Below, piece by piece: positions 1 to 7,242 of a DNA stretch of 11,149 nt. Source of the stretch: Paracoccaceae bacterium (GTDB lineage: Bacteria; Pseudomonadota; Alphaproteobacteria; Rhodobacterales; Rhodobacteraceae); contig SKOX01000048.1 of assembly GCA_007119835.1 (NCBI GenBank), forward strand, positions 1 to 11,149, written 5' to 3'. Numbering within the stretch: the stretch's first letter is position 1; the number at the start of each line of letters is the position of its first letter. A program made the translations under genes and the position numbers. Under the pieces are notes generated by a model. It was not told the DNA's origin and ran no database searches. It saw nothing but the letters and a program-made list of their open reading frames with translations.

Positions 1-93
1 AGCGCCGCGCGATCGAGGCTGCGCACCTATACCGCCGCCGGCGCTGCGCGCGACGTGCTCGCCCCGCCGAAGACCCGCGACACCCGACGTTGA
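1..93 (+). CDS. possible 3' end of an unrecognised plus-strand gene (partial)
   Basis: The first plus-strand frame is open from the left edge to a TGA at 91-93 and gives 30 residues, ending in APPKTRDTRR. Most third positions are G or C, as in the genes around it, but in such GC-rich DNA this is weak support, and the other two plus frames are also open across this stretch. The peptide is basic and shows no motif I recognise. If real, the gene converges on trmB, whose stop lies about 130 bases away. The 128 bases between the two stops show no ORF or U-tract terminator, only a short 5-bp hairpin (GTGGG ATA CCCAC at 176-188). No function is proposed. Confidence 0.3.
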   Translation, partial: SAARSRLRTYTAAGAARDVLAPPKTRDTRR

Positions 94-221
94 TCCGGGG
101 CGCATCAGATGATCGGTTTAGATCTGCCCGTTAGCAGCTCTCCTTTGAAGGGACAGAGGCTTGCCATGTGTCAATGTGGGATACCCACGGGAGGCAACAC
201 CCTCGACGGCGAGAGATCCTG

Positions 222-923
222 TCAGCGCCGGCGCCAGACGAGGTAATGCGGCACCCGACCCTCGCGCAGCGCCTTCGTTTCGTAGCGCGTGCCCGGCCAT
301 CCGGGCCAGGCCGCATGCCATGCCGGGGCCCCCGTCACGACCGGCTCGAAGCAACCCGCCTCGGCCGCGGCAGCCACGGCATGTTCGGCATAGTCGGGGA
401 TGTCGGTTGCAAGTCGAAGCTCCGCGCCGGGCGCCATGACCCGCGCGAGCTCTGCCAGCGTCCCGGAACTTGCGAACCGCCGCTTGTGGTGCCGCGCCTT
501 CGGCCAGGGGTCGGGGTAGAGCAGGTAGACCCGACCCAGCGTACCAGTGGCCAGCACCTCGACCAGATCCCGGACGTCGCCCGGGTGGATCCGCACGTTC
601 CCGGGATCATCGGTTGCGATCTTGCCGAGCAGCATCGCCACGCCGTTGACGAAGGGCTCGCAGCCGAGGAAGCGGACATCGGGATGCGCCTTGGCCATCG
701 CATGGAGATGCTCGCCGCCGCCGAAACCGATCTCGAGCCAGACCGCGCGCGCCCCATGAGCGAGCGCGACCGGGTCGATCGTCTTCCGATCGGGATTCTC
801 ATCGAGCGCAACGCCAGGCAGCCGTAACCGCGGCAGGATCTCGGCGAGATGGCGTTGCTGCGTCGGACGCAGCCCCTTGCCCTTGCGGCGCCCGTAGAAG
901 TTGCGCCAAGGACGAACGTTCAT
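222..923 (-). CDS. trmB: tRNA (guanine-N7-)-methyltransferase TrmB
   Basis: A SAM-dependent enzyme that methylates N7 of guanosine 46 in the variable loop of many tRNAs (EC 2.1.1.33), acting in the cytosol. The 233-residue product shows the family landmarks in order: the SAM-binding loop EIGFGGGEH (64-72), the GCEPF strand end (87-91), the signature YPDPWPKARHHKRR (136-149) and the C-terminal TRYETKA (212-218). Length is typical. The frame stays open upstream to 1088, but those 55 residues are arginine/glycine-rich and unlike the family, whereas MNVRPWRNFYGRRKGK at the chosen ATG (921-923) matches the usual N-terminus. A GTG 12 bases further upstream is an alternative start. The Shine-Dalgarno sequence is weak. 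The gene lies 213 bases after the XRE gene, where many alphaproteobacteria have metK, and a promoter candidate lies at 1060-1088. The identification is secure. Confidence 0.95.
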   Translation of the reverse strand: MNVRPWRNFYGRRKGKGLRPTQQRHLAEILPRLRLPGVALDENPDRKTIDPVALAHGARAVWLEIGFGGGEHLHAMAKAHPDVRFLGCEPFVNGVAMLLGKIATDDPGNVRIHPGDVRDLVEVLATGTLGRVYLLYPDPWPKARHHKRRFASSGTLAELARVMAPGAELRLATDIPDYAEHAVAAAAEAGCFEPVVTGAPAWHAAWPGWPGTRYETKALREGRVPHYLVWRRR

Positions 924-1059
924 GCAGCGCCCCACGGGCGATGGCTGGCGCGTTCCCACGCCGCGGACCGATAGCGCGAGGCCGCACGCCGCACTGCGCC
1001 TGCTTCGACCACCCACCCCCGCCCTGCCATCGCGTCCTCCGCAGCCTTCGCCGCGGCGG

Positions 1060-1088
1060 GTGCTAGGCGCTTCGACGCGTCCGGTCAA
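1060..1088 (-). promoter_or_regulatory. candidate sigma-70-type promoter of trmB
   Basis: On the minus strand, TTGACC (1083-1088, five of six matches to the -35 consensus) is separated by exactly 17 bases from TAGCAC (1060-1065, a poor -10 with three matches). It is the best-spaced pair I see in the 213-base XRE-trmB gap. Transcription would start near 1053 and give a leader of about 130 bases. The -35 overlaps the loop of the inverted repeat at 1076-1100. Matches this weak also arise by chance. Confidence 0.35.
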
Positions 1089-1100
1089 CCGGCGGACGCG
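1076..1100. repeat. perfect 8-bp inverted repeat in the XRE-trmB gap
   Basis: CGCGTCCG (1076-1083) and CGGACGCG (1093-1100) are perfect inverted repeats around a 9-base loop, and a G-U pair can extend the stem. It lies 36 bases after the XRE stop codon. It could be the stem of a terminator for the XRE transcript, but no T-run follows on either strand, so it is not a standard intrinsic terminator. An operator role is also possible because the loop holds the proposed -35 of trmB. Confidence 0.45.
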
Positions 1101-1136
1101 CCCGCAGACCCTCCGAAAGGTCGGACCGCTTCAGCG

Positions 1137-1565
1137 CTAATGCGGGTTCCCCGTGACGCCGGCCCCAGCTGTCCCGCTTCCTCCGGTCGCCGCGAGCGAG
1201 CGGACCAGGGCGAGCACCGAGCGGCGGGTATCGCCGTCGTCGATCGACAGGAACGCCTCCTCGAGCACGGCCAGTTCCTCGCCCCGCCGGCCGCCTTTGG
1301 CCGCCGGAATTGCCGCGGCCTCGTCGCCGAGACCTTCGAAGAAGTACTGCACCGGAACGCCGAGGAAATCGGCAATCAGGTAGAGCCGGCCGGCGCCGAT
1401 GCGATTAGAGCCCTTCTCGTATTTCTGGACCTGGCTGAACGTCAGGCCGAGATGGCGCCCCAGCCTCCCCTGGCTGATCCCGAGATACTCGCGCCTCTGC
1501 CGCATCCGGCGGCCGACATGCGCGTCGATCTGGCTTGCAGTAAGCTTCACGTCACACCCACCCAT
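1137..1565 (-). CDS. XRE-family HTH transcriptional regulator (PraR/PhrR-like)
   Basis: A 142-residue cytosolic DNA-binding protein. An XRE/Cro-CI helix-turn-helix spans about residues 17-71: VGRRMRQRRE, then ISQGRLGRHLGLTFSQVQKYEKG, where SQGRLGRHLG is the second helix and TFSQVQKYE the recognition helix, then NRIGAGRLYLIADFL and VPVQYFFEGL. This exact layout, ending in a VP.x.FFEGL stretch, belongs to the alphaproteobacterial group that includes rhizobial PraR/PhrR, usually encoded beside metK. The C-terminus (IDDGDTRRSVLALVRSLA, 108-125) fits the conserved tail of that group, then becomes Gly/Ala-rich. The ATG at 1563-1565 has only a weak GAG upstream, and the GTG at codon 6 is an alternative start. 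It follows lnt by 83 bases in the same direction, so it may be read through from lnt or have its own promoter (see 1617-1717). The family is secure; target genes cannot be told. Confidence 0.9.
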   Translation of the reverse strand: MGGCDVKLTASQIDAHVGRRMRQRREYLGISQGRLGRHLGLTFSQVQKYEKGSNRIGAGRLYLIADFLGVPVQYFFEGLGDEAAAIPAAKGGRRGEELAVLEEAFLSIDDGDTRRSVLALVRSLAATGGSGTAGAGVTGNPH

Positions 1566-1616
1566 ATCTCGGCGCGAACTGCCTGAGACCGTTGCCGGTC
1601 GGCCCGCTTCACACCA

Positions 1617-1717
1617 TTTTCAAAACTATCCACCACTCCCGACACGAGTTATGGGCGGGGGGAGCGGAGGAATCCACTTAAGAATTTTATGAAAGTTAAT
1701 CCAAAAAAGAGGATAAT
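1617..1717 (-). promoter_or_regulatory. AT-rich end of lnt and leader; probable promoter/operator region of the XRE gene
   Basis: Positions 1676-1717 contain only 9 G/C in 42 bases, inside otherwise very GC-rich DNA. This is the last part of lnt, and it uses codons rare elsewhere in the window (TTA, ATA, AAA, AGT). A -10-like TAAAAT occurs in it on the minus strand, but I find no convincing -35. Downstream, in the intergenic part, TTTTGAAAA (1617-1625) is a small perfect palindrome and could be an operator half or a -35 (TTGAAA). Promoter activity towards the XRE gene is inferred from composition and position. Confidence 0.3.
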
Positions 1718-3202
1718 CGCGATGAGAACAGGCCGCTCGCCGATCCGGGCATAGAATGTTGGCGGCAGCGCACCGGGAAGTTCAGCATCCGCAAACTGCG
1801 CTTCGCCGAGCTCGATGCGGACGACTTCCCTTCCCAGCGGATCCAGCACCGCACTGATACCGGTATTGGCCGCGCGCACCATCGGCAGACCCTGCTCGAT
1901 GGCCCGCACCCGGTTCTGCGCGTAGTGCTGGAACGGCCCCGACACTGTGCCGAACCACGCGTCGTTCGTGACCTGCACGATCCATTCCGGCCGGCCCTCG
2001 GGCGCCCACATGTGCCGCGCGAAGATCGCCTCGTAGCAGATCAGCGGCAGGAAGGCCGGCACCCCCGGCGCCCCGACGAGATGCGGCCCCTCGCCCGGCG
2101 TGAACCCGCCGCGGGTCAACGTCTCGATCGTCGGCCCGCCGAGACGCCGCACGGTCTGCTGCAGCGGGATGTACTCGCCGAACGGCACGAGGTGGTGCTT
2201 GTCGTAGACTGCCTTTGTCCGCCCGCCCTCGCCGATGATCGCAAGCGAATTGAACCAGTTCTCGTCGTCCCTGATGAACTCGACGCGCATGATCCCGAGG
2301 ACGACCGGTGCACCCCCCGCCGCTGCAGCGATCTCCGCCTGGTACTCGTCGGCAAAGCCGAGCACGAAGGGCACCGCCGTCTCCGACCAGACGACAATGT
2401 CGGGCGGGCCGAGCGGCCCCTCGGCCGCGGTCATCTCGAGATGCCGGCGGTAGAACACCGCCTGCATCTCCGGCTGCCACTTCAGGTGCTGGGGAGCGTT
2501 CGGCTGCACGATCCGAACCACGTAGGGCTCGTCCCGCTCCGGCGCCGGCTGCGCGAGACGCTGGGTGCCGTAGCCCCAGCCAGCCGCCACAAGCGCCACG
2601 GCGGCCGCCACGACGGTGAGCCTTCCGGCGAGTGGAAGCCCGGCCCCGAGGGCGAAAGCCGCGAGAAGCGTGAGGAAGCCCAGGCCCTGCACCCCGATCA
2701 GCGCCGTCGCCTGGATCACCGGCGTATCCACCCAGGCATAGCCGATCAGCGCCCAGGGAAAGCCCGTCAGCAGGTAGCTGCGCGCCACCTCCGCCGCCGC
2801 CATCAGCGTCGCGAGCCGCACCGCACCCGCAAGCCCCGCCGCCCCGAGCGCGCGTGCGAGCCCGAAGGCCGCCGCCCAGAACAGCGCCAGCCCGCCGGCC
2901 ATGCCGAAGAGCGCGAAGGGCGCAAGCCAGCCGTGAAGGTCCACGTCGACCTGGAAGGGCTCCCAAATCCAGAAGAGCGCCGCCAGGAAGTAGCCGGCGC
3001 CGGCCATCCAGCCGATTCCGGCGCCGCCCCAGCCGCCCCGCGCACCCTGAAGCAGCCACAGAAGCGGCGGCAGCGCGAGGAACAGCACCCACGGCTGGGA
3101 AACCGGCGGCTGGGCAAGCGCGAGCGCCGCTCCCAGCGCCGCCGCGGCAATGGACCGCAGGGCCGGCCCGAGCGCGACCGCCTGCTGCGCGAGCCGCTCC
3201 AC
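1649..3202 (-). CDS. lnt: apolipoprotein N-acyltransferase Lnt
   Basis: An inner-membrane enzyme that transfers an acyl chain from phospholipid to the N-terminal cysteine of apolipoproteins, the last step of lipoprotein maturation after Lgt and LspA. The 517-residue length fits the family. Residues 15-215 are a run of hydrophobic helices. A periplasmic nitrilase-like domain (about 226-475) carries the Glu-Lys-Cys triad: E274 in VVWSETAVPF, K335 in YDKHHLVPFGEY and C389 in LICYEA, followed by VTNDAWFG (411-418). A last helix lies at 490-512. The start is a GTG (3200-3202) that directly abuts the TAA of corC (TAAGTG), so translation is coupled and the two genes share a transcript. The end of the gene is unusually AT-rich, which suggests an embedded control region for the XRE gene. 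The identification is secure. Confidence 0.96.
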   Translation of the reverse strand: MERLAQQAVALGPALRSIAAAALGAALALAQPPVSQPWVLFLALPPLLWLLQGARGGWGGAGIGWMAGAGYFLAALFWIWEPFQVDVDLHGWLAPFALFGMAGGLALFWAAAFGLARALGAAGLAGAVRLATLMAAAEVARSYLLTGFPWALIGYAWVDTPVIQATALIGVQGLGFLTLLAAFALGAGLPLAGRLTVVAAAVALVAAGWGYGTQRLAQPAPERDEPYVVRIVQPNAPQHLKWQPEMQAVFYRRHLEMTAAEGPLGPPDIVVWSETAVPFVLGFADEYQAEIAAAAGGAPVVLGIMRVEFIRDDENWFNSLAIIGEGGRTKAVYDKHHLVPFGEYIPLQQTVRRLGGPTIETLTRGGFTPGEGPHLVGAPGVPAFLPLICYEAIFARHMWAPEGRPEWIVQVTNDAWFGTVSGPFQHYAQNRVRAIEQGLPMVRAANTGISAVLDPLGREVVRIELGEAQFADAELPGALPPTFYARIGERPVLIAIILFFGLTFIKFLSGFLRSPRP

Positions 3203-4150
3203 TTACTCGGCGGCGCGGCCGATCGCCGTCCGCTCGTCGGCCAGGCGCAGCCTCAGGCGCTTGATCCGGCGCGCATCGGCGTCGATCACCTCGAACTCGT
3301 GCCCCTCGGGATGCAGCACCACCTCGCCGCGCTCGGGCAGGCGTCCGGCAAGCTGCGTCACCAGCCCGCCGAGCGTGTCCACCTCGTCCGTCAGATCCGG
3401 CACGTCGAGCGCGATGCCCGCCTCCTCGGCGAAGGCCTCGAGGTCGAGCCGCGCGTTGAGAAGATACACGCCCGCGCCCTCGCGGCTCCAGAGCGGCCCC
3501 TCCTCGCGGTCGTGCTCGTCGTCGATCTCGCCCACGATCTCCTCGAGGATGTCCTCGATGGTCACCAGTCCGTCGACGCCGCCATACTCGTCGATGACGA
3601 GCGCCATGTGGGTGCGCGTCGCCTGCATCTTGGTGAGCAGCGTGCCGAGCGGCATCGAGTGCGGCACGTAGAGCAGCGGCCGCACGATCGACCTGAGGTC
3701 AAAGCCCTCGGCGTCGGTGCCGAAGCCGTAGCGCAACGCGAGGTCCTTCAGGTGCACGAGGCCGATCGGCTGGTCGAGCGTCTCGTCGTAGACCGGCAGC
3801 CGCGTGTTCTCGCTCTCGCGGAAGACCTGCACGATGTCGGCGAGACCGGCATCCACCGGCACCCCGACGATATCCGCGCGCGGTACCGCCACGTCGTCGA
3901 TCTTCAGACCGACGAGCTTGCCGAGGTCGACCATCAGGCCCTCGCCCGTGTCCACGCCCCTGCGCGCGCCGCTTCGCGAGCGTACCACGAGGCCCTGGAT
4001 CGCGGGATCTTCGAGACGATGACCGTTGCGTCCGCCGTCTCCGTCCCAGCCGAACAATCGGCCGAGAAAAGTGCCCCTAGCGGGACTGTCGGGTTCCGTC
4101 TCTTGCGCGCGCTGCGCTGCAGGAGGTGACCCGTCTTGGCTGTCGCCCAT
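3203..4150 (-). CDS. corC: CBS-pair protein of the CorC/HlyC (TlyC-like) family
   Basis: A 315-residue soluble protein with two CBS domains (about 86-140 and 150-210) and a C-terminal CorC_HlyC transporter-associated domain (about 225-303). The second CBS domain ends with the family hallmark VIDEYGGVDGLVTIEDILEE (185-204). There is no DUF21 membrane domain, so it resembles E. coli CorC. CorC-type proteins are linked to Mg/Co efflux and are often annotated 'hemolysin', but their true role is uncertain; CBS pairs usually bind adenine nucleotides. The chosen ATG (4148-4150) gives an N-terminus MGDSQDGS of the kind I recall from related bacteria. Two earlier in-frame starts exist: an ATG at 4184-4186 sharing its A with the ybeY stop (TGATG), and a TTG at 4187-4189. 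The TGATG overlap would suit translational coupling, so the start is not settled. The stop abuts the lnt start. Confidence 0.9.
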   Translation of the reverse strand: MGDSQDGSPPAAQRAQETEPDSPARGTFLGRLFGWDGDGGRNGHRLEDPAIQGLVVRSRSGARRGVDTGEGLMVDLGKLVGLKIDDVAVPRADIVGVPVDAGLADIVQVFRESENTRLPVYDETLDQPIGLVHLKDLALRYGFGTDAEGFDLRSIVRPLLYVPHSMPLGTLLTKMQATRTHMALVIDEYGGVDGLVTIEDILEEIVGEIDDEHDREEGPLWSREGAGVYLLNARLDLEAFAEEAGIALDVPDLTDEVDTLGGLVTQLAGRLPERGEVVLHPEGHEFEVIDADARRIKRLRLRLADERTAIGRAAE

Positions 4151-4185
4151 GACTCCGATCCGAAATACGGCGCCCGGAAGCGCCA

Positions 4186-4674
4186 TCAAGGCACATATGG
4201 GTTCCGAACCCCTATCGACGCAAGAGCTTTCGCCTCGAGCGCCTCCATCGCCTCGGCCTCGGCGTCATGGCCGTGCTCGTGGCCGAGAAGATGCAGGACA
4301 CCGTGCACGATAAGATGCGCCACGTGATCGGCGAGCGGCACGCCGGCCGCCCCGGCCTCGGCCGCGCAGGTCTCGTAGGCAAGCGCGACATCGCCGAGAA
4401 AGATCGGCATTTCATCTTCCGTTCGCCCCGACGCGCCGGCGGGCCAGGACAGCACGTTGGTCGGCTTCGCCTGTCCGCGGAAGGTGGCGTTGAGCTCGGC
4501 CACCCTGGCGTCGTCGGCCGCGAGCAGGCTGATCTCGCGTCCCTCGGCCGGGACACCCGCCGCCGCCATTGCCGCGCGCGCGGCACGCTCGGCGACCGCC
4601 TCGATCCCGACGGCCTGCCAGCGGTCGTCCTCGCAGACGAGATCGACCAGCGGCGCCCCGGCCTCAGCGACCAT
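4186..4674 (-). CDS. ybeY: endoribonuclease YbeY (16S rRNA maturation / ribosome quality control)
   Basis: A single-strand-specific, metal-dependent endoribonuclease (UPF0054) that takes part in 16S rRNA 3'-end processing and in 70S ribosome quality control. The metal-site motif is intact as HGVLHLLGHEH (H124, H128 and H134 in the 162-residue form). It is preceded by the family strands containing LNATFRGQAKPTNVLSWP (61-78) and FLGDVALA (92-99). The chosen ATG (4672-4674) gives a typical length and overlaps the 3' end of phoH by 11 bases. A GTG 21 bases upstream (4693-4695) would add seven residues and enlarge the overlap. Overlap with phoH and the near-overlap with corC indicate one transcript with coupled translation. 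The identification is secure. Confidence 0.95.
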   Translation of the reverse strand: MVAEAGAPLVDLVCEDDRWQAVGIEAVAERAARAAMAAAGVPAEGREISLLAADDARVAELNATFRGQAKPTNVLSWPAGASGRTEDEMPIFLGDVALAYETCAAEAGAAGVPLADHVAHLIVHGVLHLLGHEHGHDAEAEAMEALEAKALASIGVRNPYVP

Positions 4675-5680
4675 CGCCGAGCTTGTCGTAGGCACGGATG
4701 ATCTTCGCGACCAGCGGATGGCGCACCACGTCCTCCGGCCCGAAGCGCGCGAAGCCGATCCCGTCGACGCCGCGGAGAACCCGCTCGGCCTCGACGAGCC
4801 CGGACATCACGCCGCGCGGCAGGTCGATCTGGGTCATGTCCCCGGTCACGGCCATCCGGCTGCCCTCGCCGAGGCGGGTGAGGAACATCTTCATCTGCAT
4901 CGTCGTCGCGTTCTGCGCCTCGTCGAGCACGACGAAGGCGTTGGCGAGCGTGCGCCCGCGCATGAAGGCGAGCGGCGCGATCTCGATCTGGCGCTCCTCC
5001 ATCATCTTCTGGACCTGACGCGCCGGGAAGAAGTCGTTCAGCGCGTCATAGAGCGGCTGCATGTAGGGGTCGACCTTCTCGCGCATGTCGCCTGGCAGGA
5101 AGCCGAGCCGCTCGCCCGCCTCCACCGCGGGACGGCTGAGTATGATCTTGTCGACGTGCCCCTCGAGGAACATCGACACGGCCGCGGCGACCGCAAGGTA
5201 GGTCTTGCCGGTCCCCGCCGGCCCGAGCCCAAAGACCAGTTCGTGGCGGAAGAGCTGGCGCACGTACTCCTTCTGAGCCGGCGTGCGCGGCTCCACGACC
5301 TTCTTGCGCGTCCGGATCTCGAGCCGCGCGCCGTCGCCGAACATGTCGAGCTGCGCCCGGCCGTCGTCCCCGCCGTCGGGCGCGGGCGTCATCCGCAACG
5401 CCGCCTCGACATCGCCCGGCGTCACCGGCCGCCCCTGCTCGAGCCGGGCGTAGAGCGCGCGCAGCACCTGCTCGGCCATCGCCCGTTCGGGCGCCGGGCC
5501 GTGCACGGCAAGCTCGTTGCCCCGGCGGGTGATCATCACGCCGAGGCCTGTCTCGATCTGAGCGATGTTGCGGTCGAGTTCGCCGCAGAGGTCGATCAGC
5601 AGTCGGTTGTCGGGAAACTGCAAGACGCTGTCCGCACTGTCGTCAACCGGCCGCGGCGCGGAACGGGGGGCGTTGACCAA
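4664..5680 (-). CDS. phoH: PhoH-like ATPase (PhoH/YbeZ family)
   Basis: A cytosolic P-loop ATPase of the PhoH/YbeZ family, thought to work in RNA metabolism with YbeY, whose gene overlaps it here. In the 338-residue form, an N-terminal KH-like region (about 20-70, with LLIDLCGELDRNIAQIE) precedes the ATPase core. Walker A is GLGPAGTGKT (151-160). Further motifs are SRPAVEAGERLGFLPGD (182-198), Walker B FVVLDEAQN (249-257) and the TGDMTQIDLP sensor (279-288). No ATG lies before the conserved N-terminus. I chose a TTG (5678-5680) because GGAGG sits four bases upstream. The frame is open further up to a GTG at 5756-5758, which would add 26 residues that look non-conserved. The miaB stop lies 150 bases upstream. 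The function is secure at family level; the start is probable. Confidence 0.93.
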   Translation of the reverse strand: MVNAPRSAPRPVDDSADSVLQFPDNRLLIDLCGELDRNIAQIETGLGVMITRRGNELAVHGPAPERAMAEQVLRALYARLEQGRPVTPGDVEAALRMTPAPDGGDDGRAQLDMFGDGARLEIRTRKKVVEPRTPAQKEYVRQLFRHELVFGLGPAGTGKTYLAVAAAVSMFLEGHVDKIILSRPAVEAGERLGFLPGDMREKVDPYMQPLYDALNDFFPARQVQKMMEERQIEIAPLAFMRGRTLANAFVVLDEAQNATTMQMKMFLTRLGEGSRMAVTGDMTQIDLPRGVMSGLVEAERVLRGVDGIGFARFGPEDVVRHPLVAKIIRAYDKLGDGR

Positions 5681-5684
5681 TGAA

Positions 5685-5689
5685 CCTCC
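5685..5689 (-). promoter_or_regulatory. ribosome binding site deciding the TTG start of phoH
   Basis: GGAGG on the minus strand, four bases before TTG at 5678-5680. It is the only strong Shine-Dalgarno sequence in the miaB-phoH gap and is the reason for preferring the TTG to the upstream GTG. Confidence 0.6.
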
Positions 5690-5763
5690 GGCACACGAGG
5701 GACTCTGCCAGTGCAACGTTGCCCGACACCGGACATCGGCGCAAGTCCGTCTCTGCACCGGGC

Positions 5764-5787
5764 GCCGCGGTCGGACGCCTCCGCGGC
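5764..5787. repeat. 7-bp inverted repeat in the miaB-phoH gap
   Basis: GCCGCGG (5764-5770) and CCGCGGC (5781-5787) can form a 7-bp GC-only hairpin with a 10-base loop, midway in the 150-base gap between miaB and phoH. No T-run follows, so it is not a standard terminator. It may be an mRNA stability or processing element, or mere GC-rich chance. I see no convincing promoter in this gap. Confidence 0.3.
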
Positions 5788-5830
5788 CATCCTGTCAGGG
5801 CCCTTGCCCGTGGGAGACCGACCGCCCCGC

Positions 5831-7174
5831 TCAGAGCGCCACTTCGCCTGCCAGGGAATTGTTGCCCGCCTCGACGATCCGCACGGGCACGATCGAGCCG
5901 ATCAAGGCCGGCTCTCCCGCGAAGTGCACGGCCTGGAGATAGGGCGACCGGCCCGCCACCTGCCCCGGCATCCGCCCCGGCTTCTCGACGAGCACCGGCA
6001 GCACCCGGCCCACCGTCGCCGCCTGGAAGGCCGCCTGGCTCGCCGCGAGGCGCGCCTGCAGCCGGGCGAGCCGGTCGGCCTTCTCCGCCTCGGGCACCTG
6101 CGCGCGCGCCGCCGCCGGCGTCCCCGGGCGCGGCGAGTACTTGAACGAATAGGCGTGCGCGTAGCCCACCGCCCCGACCAGATCGAGCGTCGCCTGGAAA
6201 TCCGCCTCGGTTTCGCCCGGGAAACCGACGATGAAGTCGCCCGACAGCGCGATGTCGGGCCGCGCCGCGCGGATCCGCTCGACAAGCCGCAGGTAGTCTT
6301 CCGCCGTGTGCTTCCGGTTCATCGCGCGCAGGACCCGGTCGCTGCCCGCCTGCACCGGGAGATGCAGGTAGGGCATGAGCTTGGCCACCTCCGCATGCGC
6401 CGCGATCAGGTCGTCGCGCATGTCGTTGGGATGGCTCGTCGTGTAGCGGATCCGCTCCAGCCCGTCGATCGCCGCGAGCCGCCGCACCAGCCCCGCGAGC
6501 CCCAGCTCCCGGCCGCCGTCCGCCCCGTGATAGGCGTTGACGTTCTGTCCCAGCAGCGTGATCTCGCGCACGCCCCTCGCGACGAGGGCTTCGGCTTCCG
6601 CCAGGATCCGCGCGACCGGCCGCGACACCTCCGCGCCGCGCGTGTAGGGCACGACGCAGAAGGCACAGAACTTGTCGCACCCCTCCTGCACCGTCAGGAA
6701 GGCCGCCGGCGCCCGCCGCGGGCGGGCGTCCTCGGGCAGATGATCGAACTTGTCCTCCGCCGGGAAATCCGCCTCCACCGGCCGCTCGCCGCGCGCCACC
6801 CGCGCCAGCATCGCCGGCAGCCGGTGGTAGGCCTGGGGCCCGACCACGAGGTCGATCGCCGGCGCCCGATCGAGCATCTCGGCACCCTCGGCCTGGGCGA
6901 CGCAGCCCGCGACGCCGATCACCATGCCGGGCCGCGCGGCCTTCAACGCCTTCAGCCGGCCGATCTCGGAGTAGACCTTCTCCGCCGCCTTCTCCCGGAT
7001 GTGGCAGGTATTCAGCAGCACGACGTCCGCGTCGTCCGCCGCGTCGGCCGACTCGTAGCCGAGCGGCGCCAGCGCCGCGGCCATCCGCTCGCTGTCGTAG
7101 ACGTTCATCTGGCAGCCGTAGGTCTTGACGTGCAGCCGCAGCCGCCCCGCCCCGCCGGTGCTCCCATCCGCCAT
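5831..7174 (-). CDS. miaB: tRNA-2-methylthio-N6-dimethylallyladenosine synthase MiaB
   Basis: A radical-SAM methylthiotransferase that adds a methylthio group at C2 of i6A37 in tRNAs reading UNN codons (EC 2.8.4.3). The 447-residue protein has the full three-domain layout. The N-terminal UPF0004 domain has cluster cysteines C21 (KTYGCQMN), C57 (LLNTCHIRE) and C91 (GVAGCVAQ). The radical-SAM core has the CxxxCxxC motif CDKFCAFC (C166, C170, C173). A C-terminal TRAM domain lies at about 385-447. The ATG at 7172-7174 has a near-ideal Shine-Dalgarno sequence, GGAGG with five-base spacing. An open extension to 7231 would run through the terminator hairpin and is rejected. The gene probably heads the miaB-phoH-ybeY-corC-lnt transcript, but an intrinsic terminator ends directly before its Shine-Dalgarno sequence, so its transcription must pass or avoid that hairpin. 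Confidence 0.97.
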   Translation of the reverse strand: MADGSTGGAGRLRLHVKTYGCQMNVYDSERMAAALAPLGYESADAADDADVVLLNTCHIREKAAEKVYSEIGRLKALKAARPGMVIGVAGCVAQAEGAEMLDRAPAIDLVVGPQAYHRLPAMLARVARGERPVEADFPAEDKFDHLPEDARPRRAPAAFLTVQEGCDKFCAFCVVPYTRGAEVSRPVARILAEAEALVARGVREITLLGQNVNAYHGADGGRELGLAGLVRRLAAIDGLERIRYTTSHPNDMRDDLIAAHAEVAKLMPYLHLPVQAGSDRVLRAMNRKHTAEDYLRLVERIRAARPDIALSGDFIVGFPGETEADFQATLDLVGAVGYAHAYSFKYSPRPGTPAAARAQVPEAEKADRLARLQARLAASQAAFQAATVGRVLPVLVEKPGRMPGQVAGRSPYLQAVHFAGEPALIGSIVPVRIVEAGNNSLAGEVAL

Positions 7175-7189
7175 GAATGCCTCCGAAAG

Positions 7190-7224
7190 AAAAAAGGACG
7201 CGAGGACCGTCCGGCCTCGCGTCC
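7190..7224 (-). terminator. intrinsic terminator between mucR and miaB
   Basis: On the minus strand, GGACGCGAGG (7224-7215) and CCTCGCGTCC (7205-7196) form a perfect 10-bp stem with a 9-base loop, followed at once by six T (7195-7190) and a further T-rich stretch. This is a textbook Rho-independent terminator for transcripts coming from mucR. The T-tract runs directly into the miaB Shine-Dalgarno sequence at 7180-7184, leaving no room for a promoter between them. Confidence 0.88.
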
Positions 7225-7242
7225 AATCCACTACGCTTCGAC

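Noticed and set aside
90..102. The 13-mer TTGATCCGGGGCG occurs here and again at 7975-7987, each with an FNR-like TTGAT half
   Set aside because: Neither copy has the second half of an FNR box. One shared 13-mer in 11 kb of skewed DNA is expected by chance.
94..221. Gap after trmB examined for a tRNA, an attachment site or a terminator
   Set aside because: No cloverleaf, no 3' tRNA end and no T-run was found, only a 5-bp hairpin at 176-188.
1925..4129. A 734-residue plus-strand open frame opposite lnt and corC
   Set aside because: Composition is Arg/His/Pro/Glu-rich with no domain, and it mirrors well-supported genes on the other strand. Long antisense frames are expected in DNA with strong third-position G/C.
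5713..5722. Perfect 10-bp palindrome GCAACGTTGC in the miaB-phoH gap
   Set aside because: About ten perfect 10-bp palindromes are expected by chance in a window of this length, and no partner site or context supports an operator.
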